Assembly (NCBI RefSeq): GCF_024181385.1
Contig: NZ_CP051305.1
Coordinates: 744,001 to 808,000, forward strand
DNA length: 64,000 nucleotides
Reading direction: 5' to 3'
Source of the DNA: Treponema sp. OMZ 798
GTDB lineage: Bacteria > Spirochaetota > Spirochaetia > Treponematales > Treponemataceae
The notes under the pieces are model-generated. The model was given only the letters and a program-made list of their open reading frames with translations, had not been told where the DNA came from and did no database searches. A program made the translations under genes and the position numbers. Shown here piece by piece: positions 56,620-64,000 of this stretch. Each line of letters opens with the position of its first letter. Positions within the stretch are counted from its first letter, which is position 1.

Positions 56620-57477
56620 ATTAAAATATCAGGTTTTATAGATGCGGCGGCCTCTGCCTTTATATTCGGGCTTATGCCGCTTTTTACAAAGATTTTATTC
56701 GATTTAGGTTTAAACCCCATAGGTTCCAGCTTTTACAGGATGTCCTTAGCCTTGATTTTTATCTTTATTTATTCAAAATTTTTAAAAATTGATATGAAAT
56801 TAAATAAAAAAGAATTTTGGCTTGTCTTATTAGCTGCTCTGTTTTTTACCCTCAACAGTATAAGTTTGTTTGCCTCATATAAATATATAAATTCGGGAAG
56901 TGCTACATCCATCCATTTTTTATATCCGGTTATAATTTTTACGGCTTCGGCTTTTATGTTAAAACAAAGGCCCTCAATATATGAGATTCTTTGTATTGCG
57001 GCCGCAGTTATAGGTCTGTTTTTTATAGCCGATTTTAAAGAGGTTTCAAGTGCTCCGGGAATAATATATGCATTTATGTCGGCTATTGTGTACAGCGTGT
57101 ATTCATTTATTCTGGAAAGAACAAAAAAAATTCATCCTGTTAAGCTTTTATTTTATGTTAATTTTTCCGGCGGCTTGATGATTTTTGCCTTTTCCTTATC
57201 TTTACCTGAAAGGATTCCTTTTGATTTTACGCTTCCGCAGTTTGTTCTTCTTATTTTCTACTCCTGTATTTTAACGATAGGAGCGACCTTTTTATATCAA
57301 AAAGCCGTTGCCAAGATTGGGGCGAAATATACTTCAATTTTGAGTACCTTAGAACCTGTTACAAGCCTTGCGGTAGGTCTTTTATTTTTAAAGGAAAGCA
57401 TGACAGGCTTCCAATTTTTTGCTGCCGTTTTGATTGTGCTTGCGGCTCTTGTGCTCATTAAGTTAAAACGGAATTAA
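56620..57477 (+). CDS. EamA/DMT-family transporter with probable ATT start
   Basis: The first ATG is at 56674, but that would cut the first membrane helix in half. In frame upstream, ATT at 56620 follows AAGAGGAA (56606-56613) by 6 bases and gives KISGFIDAAASAFIFGLMPLFTK, a standard start for ten-helix DMT proteins. The frame is closed by TAA at 56605. The rest has two EamA repeats (SATSIHFLYPVI, LSTLEPVTSLAVGLLFLKE). ATT starts are rare, so a sequence error in an ATG is also possible. Substrate unknown. Confidence 0.8.
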   Translation: MKISGFIDAAASAFIFGLMPLFTKILFDLGLNPIGSSFYRMSLALIFIFIYSKFLKIDMKLNKKEFWLVLLAALFFTLNSISLFASYKYINSGSATSIHFLYPVIIFTASAFMLKQRPSIYEILCIAAAVIGLFFIADFKEVSSAPGIIYAFMSAIVYSVYSFILERTKKIHPVKLLFYVNFSGGLMIFAFSLSLPERIPFDFTLPQFVLLIFYSCILTIGATFLYQKAVAKIGAKYTSILSTLEPVTSLAVGLLFLKESMTGFQFFAAVLIVLAALVLIKLKRN

Positions 57478-57480
57478 TTA

Positions 57481-58839
57481 TTACCAGCTAAATCTCCCCT
57501 TAATCCAGATAGAGCTTATCTTGTTTAATTGTGCAAAGTCTCCCTTGCCGTCGTAACCTTTTGTGTAAATATCTCCTCCCAAAATTACATGAATGTTGTC
57601 GGTAAGAGAGTAATCAACAGCGTAAGTGCTGAATGTGCTTCCGTAATTAATATCGATTGCTCCGCTTGCAGAAAGTTTAAGAGTTTCCCTCAAAAAAGTT
57701 TTGCTTATGTTTAAGCTTACAAAACCCTTGTGCATCGGCCTCTCTATATCGTCTTTGTGGTTTAAAATAAGGTCTTCAAAATATTGGGCGCTTATAAACC
57801 ACGAGCTTTTATTCCAATCAAGACCTGCCAGCATTAAAAGCTGGTGTTTGGGTATTGGCTGTTCAAAGATAAGTTTGGGATTAAAATATCTGTTACCAAT
57901 CCATGCACTTTCCAATCTAATGGTTACATCTCCTGCCGGTATTGCGGCATCAAGCCCCGCCATTCCTATGCGGTAATATTCTTGGTTTAAGTTTATTAAA
58001 ACTTCGGTCGGGATATTGATTTTACCGTTTCGCGTAAATTTAGGATTCTTATCCCGGCCGTAAAAGCCTGAAAGCGAAAAATCTATGCCTGGTAAAAAGA
58101 AAGAGAGACGAGCTGCCGCTTCCGTGTCCGTAAACATTTTGGGCTTTTCGGTTTCGGTTTTTGTGTATTTTATAGGGAGCGACAAACCTCCTTTAGTATA
58201 TACATCGGGAAGTTCAATATAAAAAAGAGCATCCTTTGCTCCTTCTTCAAAACTAAACGGAGGCAATTTGTTCGGGGTAAAAAAAGGAATTGCTATAACT
58301 TCAAAGGTAAAAATGTCGTGAAAAAATCTTAGGCGGATGCTGTCCGATGCGAGTTTTGTATCATCGGAAGAAAGGGCTAAAAAAGCGGAAGAATCCTTTG
58401 CACTCAGCACATCTGTTAGGGTAAAGCCGTCTGCCTGTCCCCAGCTTATAATCTGCCTTCCGAAACTTAAATCCCAAATTTCGCCGGAATAGCGGAAATA
58501 GGCTTCATTGAGCTTAAAGCCCGTGCGTGAAGGATTGCGGTAATCGTATTCCGCCACAGCAGATAGAAAGGCATAGGCTGAACCTGCAAGGACTTCTCCT
58601 TTTATTTGAGCAATGGAGCGTGAAAGGCTGTACTCGGTTCCATTGTTCCACCTAAGTCCATGGACAGTTTCCAGTTTTCCTCCGAAGTTAAATTCTATTC
58701 CGCTTGATTCTTCCATTATTTCTTCTTGAGGATCTTCCTGTTCATTTCCTTGTAGTTCTTCTTGGGCATAACACAAAAATCCTGTCAAAAAGAAAAATAC
58801 AACCGTTAAAATCAAACCATTATTTTTTATTCTTCTCAT
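57481..58839 (-). CDS. DUF1302-like outer-membrane beta-barrel protein
   Basis: The 452-residue protein has a signal peptide (LTVVFFFLTGFLCYAQ), an acidic stretch and a barrel-like body. It contains FGRQIISWGQADGFTLTDVLSAKD, a typical DUF1302 motif, and ends in FSW with a terminal aromatic, as BAM substrates do. It is the last gene of a three-gene minus-strand operon with a LolA-like protein and an MMPL permease; such clusters are common and probably move lipids or lipoproteins to the outer membrane. It abuts the convergent EamA gene with 3 bases between. Confidence 0.82.
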   Translation of the reverse strand: MRRIKNNGLILTVVFFFLTGFLCYAQEELQGNEQEDPQEEIMEESSGIEFNFGGKLETVHGLRWNNGTEYSLSRSIAQIKGEVLAGSAYAFLSAVAEYDYRNPSRTGFKLNEAYFRYSGEIWDLSFGRQIISWGQADGFTLTDVLSAKDSSAFLALSSDDTKLASDSIRLRFFHDIFTFEVIAIPFFTPNKLPPFSFEEGAKDALFYIELPDVYTKGGLSLPIKYTKTETEKPKMFTDTEAAARLSFFLPGIDFSLSGFYGRDKNPKFTRNGKINIPTEVLINLNQEYYRIGMAGLDAAIPAGDVTIRLESAWIGNRYFNPKLIFEQPIPKHQLLMLAGLDWNKSSWFISAQYFEDLILNHKDDIERPMHKGFVSLNISKTFLRETLKLSASGAIDINYGSTFSTYAVDYSLTDNIHVILGGDIYTKGYDGKGDFAQLNKISSIWIKGRFSW

Positions 58840-58860
58840 ATTTCCTCCCTTAATATTTTC

Positions 58861-59640
58861 TTAATTTTTGATTTTTCCCGCTTCAAGAGAGTTTACCCTA
58901 AAATAAGAGTCGGGTATCTCTTTATTGAATTCATGCTTTAAAATTTCAATTACCGTTTTACGCTTTTTTTGAAGGTTATTCATTTCCATTTTATTGCCTG
59001 TCCAAAAGCCGTCTTTTTTTTCGATGCCGCTGACGGTAAGCTCCTTCAAAATCGCTCCTTGTTCATCATAGAATTCCGCTTTGATGTTTAAAAGAGATTC
59101 TTTATCGATCCATGAAATAAATTTTGAGTACATGGATTTTTTTACCGGAACCGATTCTATTTTCCAGCAGTCTTTGGAATCGATTTTTTCTTCGCCTAAA
59201 AGAGTGTGTTTATAATCGTCTACCTTGCGGCTGCCCATGTCTTCATATGTAAATTCCGTTCCCATAAAATCATCTTGGCTTGATGAGCCGCTTATGCGCT
59301 TAGCTTTTTTTAATGCCGGAATATAAAGCCATCTGTCATCGTTTTTTAAGGCATCATCATAAGAGTATGCAAGATAACCTGTGCCTTTTACATCTGCCGG
59401 AAGTAAAAATACCATGACGATTTTTTCTTCTTTTCCGTAATCTTTTGAATAGGCCGTAACTTCTCGGACTCTCTTTTTCCCGTTTGAGTTTATAAGAGTC
59501 ATCCTCATTTTAAAAGAATCCGTAACGGCCTTTTCTCTGTTGCTTGCTTTTTGCATAATGTCTCTTCCCGTCAATTCTTGTGCAAAGCCTGCACCCAATG
59601 CAATTACTGCAGCCAATAAAATCATAACAATCTTTTTCAT
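58861..59640 (-). CDS. LolA-like outer-membrane lipoprotein-sorting protein
   Basis: The 259-residue protein has a signal peptide (MKKIVMILLAAVIALGAGFAQ). The body matches the LolA-like family that accompanies RND/MMPL permeases: DRWLYIPALKKAKRISGSSSQDDFMGTEFTYEDM and SKDCWKIESVPV. It is probably a periplasmic carrier for a lipid-type substrate between the MMPL permease and the DUF1302 barrel. It sits 23 bases after the permease gene. Confidence 0.87.
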   Translation of the reverse strand: MKKIVMILLAAVIALGAGFAQELTGRDIMQKASNREKAVTDSFKMRMTLINSNGKKRVREVTAYSKDYGKEEKIVMVFLLPADVKGTGYLAYSYDDALKNDDRWLYIPALKKAKRISGSSSQDDFMGTEFTYEDMGSRKVDDYKHTLLGEEKIDSKDCWKIESVPVKKSMYSKFISWIDKESLLNIKAEFYDEQGAILKELTVSGIEKKDGFWTGNKMEMNNLQKKRKTVIEILKHEFNKEIPDSYFRVNSLEAGKIKN

Positions 59641-59663
59641 CTTTTTCCTCCATAAAAACTTTT

Positions 59664-62057
59664 CTATGCTTCCTTTCGGATAGAAGTATCATCTCGTTCT
59701 TTTCCGAAAGGTTTTGAAATATAAATCAATATCGGTGTCATCAAATAATCTGCGATGAGAGCCGAAAATAAGCCTACTGCTGCTAGGATTCCTAAGCGAA
59801 GGAAGGCATCTATCTGACTTGCCATATACATTAAAAATGTTGCCGATAAAATTATGGTTGTCATTGCGAGTGTTTTTCCGATTGAATAAAACGAGCCGAC
59901 AATAGCTTTTTCGTATCTTCCTTCTTTTTCAAATAAATATTTTGTGTGGTTTGTAAAATGGATGGTATCATCTACTGCTATACCTAAAATCATGGGCATA
60001 AGTGCCATTGTTATCATATCCAGAGGAATGCTAAAGTAGCCCATAATTGCCCCGGTTGTAATAATAGGCATTATGTTGGGGATAAGACCAATGAGCCCCA
60101 TTTTAAGACTTCCGAATACAATCATCATTAAAATACCGATTGCTCCAAGAGAAGTAAAAAACGATGATATTTCTCCATATACTATTTTATTATTTATTTC
60201 TGCGGCGTGGGCTGCTGCTCCCGTTAAGAAGGCATCCGCATCGGGAAAAAGCTCAGCGCATTTTTTATAGACGCTTTCCAAATTGGCGGCAAGTTCGTTT
60301 CCGTCAAAAGCTGCAACATCGACGGTCATGCGGAGGGTTCTGAATTCGTCATCAACCCAACGGGAAGTTTCTCCTCCCGATATTTCGTATAAAAATAAGA
60401 GCTGGGCCAAAAGTTCTTCATCTTCAGGTATCTTATAAAAGGCAGGATCGTCTGCATGCATTGTCTGATTCATGTCTTTTACAATATCCAAAATAGAAAA
60501 TATTTTCGGTACGCCGTTATTTAATTTTGTTAATTTAAAACCGCCTATGTGCCGGCTTAATTCTTCCAGTTTTTTTAAGTTTTCCGGCTTTTTTACTGCA
60601 TCTTCTTCTTTAAAGGTCAGCATTACATTGTAATTAAAATAAGCTCCAAGTTGAGAGTGTGTAATTTCGTAAATACGCTTTACATAGGGAATGCGGGTTC
60701 CCATAAAGTTAAAACTGTCCATGTTTACATATATCATAAAGAGGGCAGGAAGACACATAGCCGTTATAATTACAAAAATAATTAAAATGGGTTTTCGTCT
60801 TTTTAAAACTGAAATTCCTAAGTTTTCAAAAAGAGTATCAAGTTTTTTATAGCGGGCTGCACTCTTATTTTGTTCAGGTGTACAATCTTTTCCGAAACTC
60901 ATTAAGATTGGAATTAAGATGCTGACATAAACATAAACGGCAAAGACCATAGCTGCACTTGCAAGTCCCATCCAGTGCATGGGATCTAGGTCAACTGTTA
61001 AAAAGGATAAAACCGAAACAACTGTCGTAACAACCGTAAAAAAGAGCGGCCAGCCCGTGTTTTCGATGGACTCGATAACTGCTTCTTTTCGTTTTCCTAT
61101 CGTGTAAAAACTGTTTCTAAAAGAATTTACAAGATGGATTGAATATCCGACTGAAAGAGCCATTGCAAGGATGATTGGAACGGAAAGCATTTCGGAACTT
61201 CCTTCAATGTTTAGATGTCCCATAAGCCCCAAAACCGAAACTATTGCACCTGCTGTAGCTATGATAGGCACAATTGTTCCTCTAAGGGAGCGGGCAAAAA
61301 TAATGAGAAGAATTATCATGCACATAAAACTAAGGCTTACGCATTTCTTTATGTCCGCATTCATAACAATTTTTTCTTCCGTTTCGGTGTAGGGAAGACC
61401 TGCCGGTTTTATTGTGTAGGCTGAGCTTTTATATTTGGGATTATTAACAATATCGATAGCCGTTTCTCCCATGATATACATAAGTTCCTTATCCGAATTT
61501 TTCATCCATTCTTCTTTACTCGGGGTTGCTTTAAGAGAAAGAACCAGCCATGTTTCTTTTGCATCACTTGAAACAAGTTTATTTACGATTGATTTTCTCG
61601 ATAAAATAAAATCCTTTGCTTTTTTTAGTTCGGAAGAGTTTTCAGGTATTCCGTCTTTAAAAGGATTTTTTATCTCGATTCCTTCTTCCGTTCCTACGCT
61701 TATATCGATATCGGTTATGGAAGTAACCGAATCCGCATATGGAATCTTCTCTAAAAGTTCATTTCCTATCTCTTTAATCATGTTTAAGACTTCAGGTTTA
61801 AAAACATCATCGGATTCGATAAGCAAAACTATACTGTCATTACTTCCAAAAAGCTCTTTAAACCTGTCTTCGTGTTCTTTCATATGATCGTTCAAGTTTA
61901 CAAAGGCTTCCTCGGTCATTGATGAGGCTCTAAACTTTTTTAAGCCCATTGCAGCAAATACGGTTATGGCTGCTAATAAGATGAGTAAGAGAAAACGGTG
62001 TTTTAGCTGAAATTTTGCAATTTTACTAAAAAATTTGTGTATTCCTTCCAATTTCAT
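59664..62057 (-). CDS. MMPL/RND-superfamily permease
   Basis: The 797-residue protein starts behind AAGGAG. It has two similar halves, each with one helix, a large periplasmic loop and five further helices. Motifs typical of the family include IPIILAMALSVGYSIHLVNSFR and PMILGIAVDDTIHFTNHTK, where Asp residues of the second probably relay protons. No signs of truncation. The operon with LolA-like and DUF1302-like genes suggests lipid or lipoprotein traffic. Confidence 0.9.
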   Translation of the reverse strand: MKLEGIHKFFSKIAKFQLKHRFLLLILLAAITVFAAMGLKKFRASSMTEEAFVNLNDHMKEHEDRFKELFGSNDSIVLLIESDDVFKPEVLNMIKEIGNELLEKIPYADSVTSITDIDISVGTEEGIEIKNPFKDGIPENSSELKKAKDFILSRKSIVNKLVSSDAKETWLVLSLKATPSKEEWMKNSDKELMYIMGETAIDIVNNPKYKSSAYTIKPAGLPYTETEEKIVMNADIKKCVSLSFMCMIILLIIFARSLRGTIVPIIATAGAIVSVLGLMGHLNIEGSSEMLSVPIILAMALSVGYSIHLVNSFRNSFYTIGKRKEAVIESIENTGWPLFFTVVTTVVSVLSFLTVDLDPMHWMGLASAAMVFAVYVYVSILIPILMSFGKDCTPEQNKSAARYKKLDTLFENLGISVLKRRKPILIIFVIITAMCLPALFMIYVNMDSFNFMGTRIPYVKRIYEITHSQLGAYFNYNVMLTFKEEDAVKKPENLKKLEELSRHIGGFKLTKLNNGVPKIFSILDIVKDMNQTMHADDPAFYKIPEDEELLAQLLFLYEISGGETSRWVDDEFRTLRMTVDVAAFDGNELAANLESVYKKCAELFPDADAFLTGAAAHAAEINNKIVYGEISSFFTSLGAIGILMMIVFGSLKMGLIGLIPNIMPIITTGAIMGYFSIPLDMITMALMPMILGIAVDDTIHFTNHTKYLFEKEGRYEKAIVGSFYSIGKTLAMTTIILSATFLMYMASQIDAFLRLGILAAVGLFSALIADYLMTPILIYISKPFGKERDDTSIRKEA

Positions 62058-62132
62058 TTTATGCTTCTCCTTTTAAGTTCATAAGCCGATAGGTTTATGA
62101 ACCTATAATATTTTTCGCTAAAGAACGCTTAC

Positions 62133-62150
62133 TGTAAGTATATACTTACA
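62133..62150. promoter_or_regulatory. Palindromic operator on the MMPL promoter
   Basis: TGTAAGTATATACTTACA is a perfect 18-base palindrome centred next to the -10 of the MMPL promoter. It looks like a site for a dimeric repressor of TetR type. The regulator is not next to it, and the sequence differs from the operators at 55011-55048. Confidence 0.75.
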
Positions 62151-62165
62151 TATTATGCTTGTCAA
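62137..62165 (-). promoter_or_regulatory. Promoter of the MMPL operon
   Basis: On the minus strand, TTGACA (62160-62165) and TATACT (62137-62142) with a 17-base spacer, about 80 bases upstream of the ATG at 62057. Confidence 0.8.
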
Positions 62166-62212
62166 GTAAGAAAAGATTTGTTTTTATAAACAGCCTATAG
62201 CTTTTCGATGTA

Positions 62213-62241
62213 TTGTATATATTTTATGAATGTGATACAAT
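62213..62241 (+). promoter_or_regulatory. Promoter of the crtI-like gene
   Basis: TTGTAT (62213-62218) and TACAAT (62236-62241) with a 17-base spacer. The gene starts at 62338 behind AAAAGGAG. Confidence 0.65.
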
Positions 62242-62337
62242 GTCATTCGTTAGATAAAGACTATGATAATTATTCGGCCTATCTTTTAGAAAAACTGTTT
62301 TAATCCCATCATATTTTTTAGCTAAAAGGAGTTTTAT

Positions 62338-63867
62338 ATGAATAAAAAGGTACTGGTAGTTGGTGCCGGTATAGCAGGGCTTTCGGCAGCTATCCGATTA
62401 AAGCATGCAGGATATGAGGTGGAAATTTTTGAGCAAGGAGCTATGCCCGGCGGAAAGATGCACAGGATTGAGGCTGATGGGCACAGTTTTGATGTAGGTC
62501 CGACCCTTGTTATGATGCCTTCCGTTTATAGAGAAATTTTCGAGCTTGCAGGAAAGAATGCGGATGATTATATTCCTATGACAAAGCTTGATCCAATGTA
62601 TGAGGTTTACTTTAAAGATAAGGATAAGTCTAAGGACTATCGGCATTATGTGCTGAATTCGGATCTTGTAGATTTAATGAAGATTACCGAACAAAAGGGG
62701 CCTGAAAATGCACGCGGTTTTCTTTCATATATTTCCGAAATTTATAAAAGATATCAAATTGCTCTGGATCATTTTATAACGAGACCATTTAGAAAATGGT
62801 CAGATATATATAATCCGTTTATGCTTCTTCAAGCTATTAAATTAAAGACCTTTGACAGTGCAGACAAGATGATGGCTTCCTTTATGCCGGACAGTGATTT
62901 ACACAGAATGTTGAGCTTTCAAACCCTTTACATAGGAGTTTCTCCCAAAAAAGGCCCTTCTCTTTACAATATAATTCCTATGATCGAGCTTTTATACGGG
63001 GTTTGGTTTATCAAGGGCGGAATGCATACGATGGCTTCTCAAATGGCAAGACTTTTTGAAGAACTTGGAGGCAAGATAAATTATAATTCCAAGGTCGATA
63101 AAATATTAACCGAGGGAAAAACCGTTAAGGGGCTTTTGGTAGGCGGAGAAAAAATTGAAGCTCCCTATGTTGTGTGCAATGCAGACTTTCCCTATGCCAT
63201 GACAAATTTAATTGATGATGAAAAGGTGAGAGGAAAATATAGTCCCGAAAAAATAAATACGATGGACTATTCTTGTTCCTGTCTTGTTTTTTATTGGGGT
63301 GTGGAGGGATTCTATCCTGAGCTCCCTGCTCATGCCTTTGTAGTATCCGAAGATCTCGACGATAATCTTAAAAGTATTTTTGACGGAAGAAAAATAAAGG
63401 ATCCGTCCGTTTATCTTCATATTCCGTCTAATGTAGATCCTTCAATGGCTCCGAAGGATAAGTCGAGTTTTTATCTTTTAATTCCTGTTTCCGAAATTGT
63501 AACTTCCCAATATGAATGGAACGAAGAAACTGTAGATTATTACAGGCAAAAAGCTATTGAATCCCTTTCAAAGTTGCCGGGCCTTGCAAATTTAAAAAAT
63601 TCAATCTCGGTCGAAAAAGTTTTTACTCCCAAAGATTTTGAAAAAAACTTTAACGCCTATAGGGGGGCGACCTTCGGGCTTCAGCCGACATTGACTCAGA
63701 GCAACCATCTAAGACCTCAGGCAAAGGCAAAAAACTGCGAGGGCCTTTATTTTTGCGGAAGCAGCACCCATCCGGGAGCCGGTGTCCCTATAGTTATGCA
63801 AAGCGGCAAGATCTGTGCAGAAGAGTTACGCCGGGATAATCCCGAGGACAACTTTAGTGATAAATAA
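62338..63867 (+). CDS. Phytoene desaturase family FAD oxidoreductase (CrtI/CrtN type)
   Basis: The 509-residue protein has an N-terminal FAD-binding motif (VVGAGIAGLSAAIRLKHAGYEVEIFE) followed by GGKMHRIEADGHSFDVGPTLVMMP. It ends with LYFCGSSTHPGAGVPIVMQSGKICAEEL, the typical CrtI/CrtN C-terminal FAD motif. It would desaturate a C30 or C40 polyprene. The next gene encodes a probable phytoene/squalene synthase, so the two form a carotenoid-type pair. Whether the product is C30 or C40 cannot be told. Confidence 0.9.
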   Translation: MNKKVLVVGAGIAGLSAAIRLKHAGYEVEIFEQGAMPGGKMHRIEADGHSFDVGPTLVMMPSVYREIFELAGKNADDYIPMTKLDPMYEVYFKDKDKSKDYRHYVLNSDLVDLMKITEQKGPENARGFLSYISEIYKRYQIALDHFITRPFRKWSDIYNPFMLLQAIKLKTFDSADKMMASFMPDSDLHRMLSFQTLYIGVSPKKGPSLYNIIPMIELLYGVWFIKGGMHTMASQMARLFEELGGKINYNSKVDKILTEGKTVKGLLVGGEKIEAPYVVCNADFPYAMTNLIDDEKVRGKYSPEKINTMDYSCSCLVFYWGVEGFYPELPAHAFVVSEDLDDNLKSIFDGRKIKDPSVYLHIPSNVDPSMAPKDKSSFYLLIPVSEIVTSQYEWNEETVDYYRQKAIESLSKLPGLANLKNSISVEKVFTPKDFEKNFNAYRGATFGLQPTLTQSNHLRPQAKAKNCEGLYFCGSSTHPGAGVPIVMQSGKICAEELRRDNPEDNFSDK

Positions 63868-64000
63868 GTTTAAAGCAAGGTTCCGCTTGCAAAAATCTTA
63901 TAAGCAGGCGGAGCTGATTATGAAAGAAAGGGCCGTGAGTTTTTATCAAGCCTTTTCAAATCTTCCGCCTGAAAGGTTTAAGGGTGTCGCTGCCGTTTAT
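63857..64000 (+). CDS. Phytoene/squalene synthase, N-terminal fragment
   Basis: The frame is open from GTG 63857 (GAGGA 8 bases upstream, overlapping crtI by 11 bases) to the window end. It reads SFYQAFSNLPPERFKGVAAVY, the start of trans-isoprenyl synthases of the CrtB/CrtM type. An alternative start is ATG 63920 behind GGAG, giving MKERAVSFYQAF. Either way translation is probably coupled to the desaturase. The rest lies outside the window. Confidence 0.8.
   Translation, partial: MINKFKARFRLQKSYKQAELIMKERAVSFYQAFSNLPPERFKGVAAVY

Noticed and set aside
57701..57976. Plus-strand open frames opposite the barrel and MMPL genes (57481-62057).
   Set aside because: They are shadows of well-supported minus-strand genes with clear motifs.
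62226..62303. A 25-codon open frame (MNVIQCHSLDKDYD) before the crtI-like gene.
   Set aside because: It lies over a good promoter (-10 at 62236-62241) and has no ribosome site.

Overview
The window looks like chromosome from a low-GC host-associated spirochete, most likely an oral Treponema of the T. denticola type. This is inferred from AT-rich coding sequence, spirochete-type lipoprotein signals, a large envelope protein with FlgD-like Ig repeats, an M20 PepD dipeptidase, a DcuC/YfcC-type carrier and a crtI/crtB-type pair. No rRNA, tRNA or CRISPR array was seen, and the species assignment is unverified.

Layout. (1) Positions 1-3346, minus strand: the 5' part of a large surface protein with FSPDGDG-type Ig repeats. 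(2) Positions 3654-18962: a tightly packed plus-strand operon. It encodes a TPR lipoprotein, a membrane-anchored coiled-coil protein, a beta-barrel protein, a lipoprotein, a GspD-type secretin, another lipoprotein, then a 3225-residue SpvB/TcdB-type Rhs protein with a C-terminal toxin-like domain and a lipoprotein partner. It reads as an Rhs polymorphic toxin next to a candidate export apparatus. (3) Positions about 18990-52691: an array of twelve orphan modules, all on the plus strand. A typical module has a conserved leader built from hairpins, a 3' slice of the Rhs gene of variable length, a unique C-terminal domain after a YTDPDG-type boundary, and a small partner gene. Recognisable C-terminal domains are mainly peptidase-like: four HExxH zincins, two or three permuted papain-like domains and one C39-like domain. 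One is a colicin E3-type rRNase with an E3-type immunity protein. Most partners are lipoproteins, secreted or membrane proteins. One IS5-type element (28612-29820) interrupts the array, and two toxin genes carry clean frameshifts. (4) Positions 52822-56600: pepD and tetR diverge from a DcuC/YfcC carrier across two overlapping consensus promoters, each with a palindromic operator in its spacer. (5) Positions 56620-62165: an EamA-type transporter, convergent with an MMPL/RND permease, LolA-like protein and DUF1302-like barrel operon. (6) Positions 62213-64000: a phytoene desaturase-like gene and the start of a phytoene/squalene synthase gene.

Working model, partly inferred: the full-length Rhs protein is the exported delivery vehicle. 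The orphan modules are a reservoir of toxin/immunity tips that can be swapped in through the shared Rhs sequence. The leader is the least familiar part: it is a mosaic of palindromes whose arms change sequence together while the reading frame stays open.
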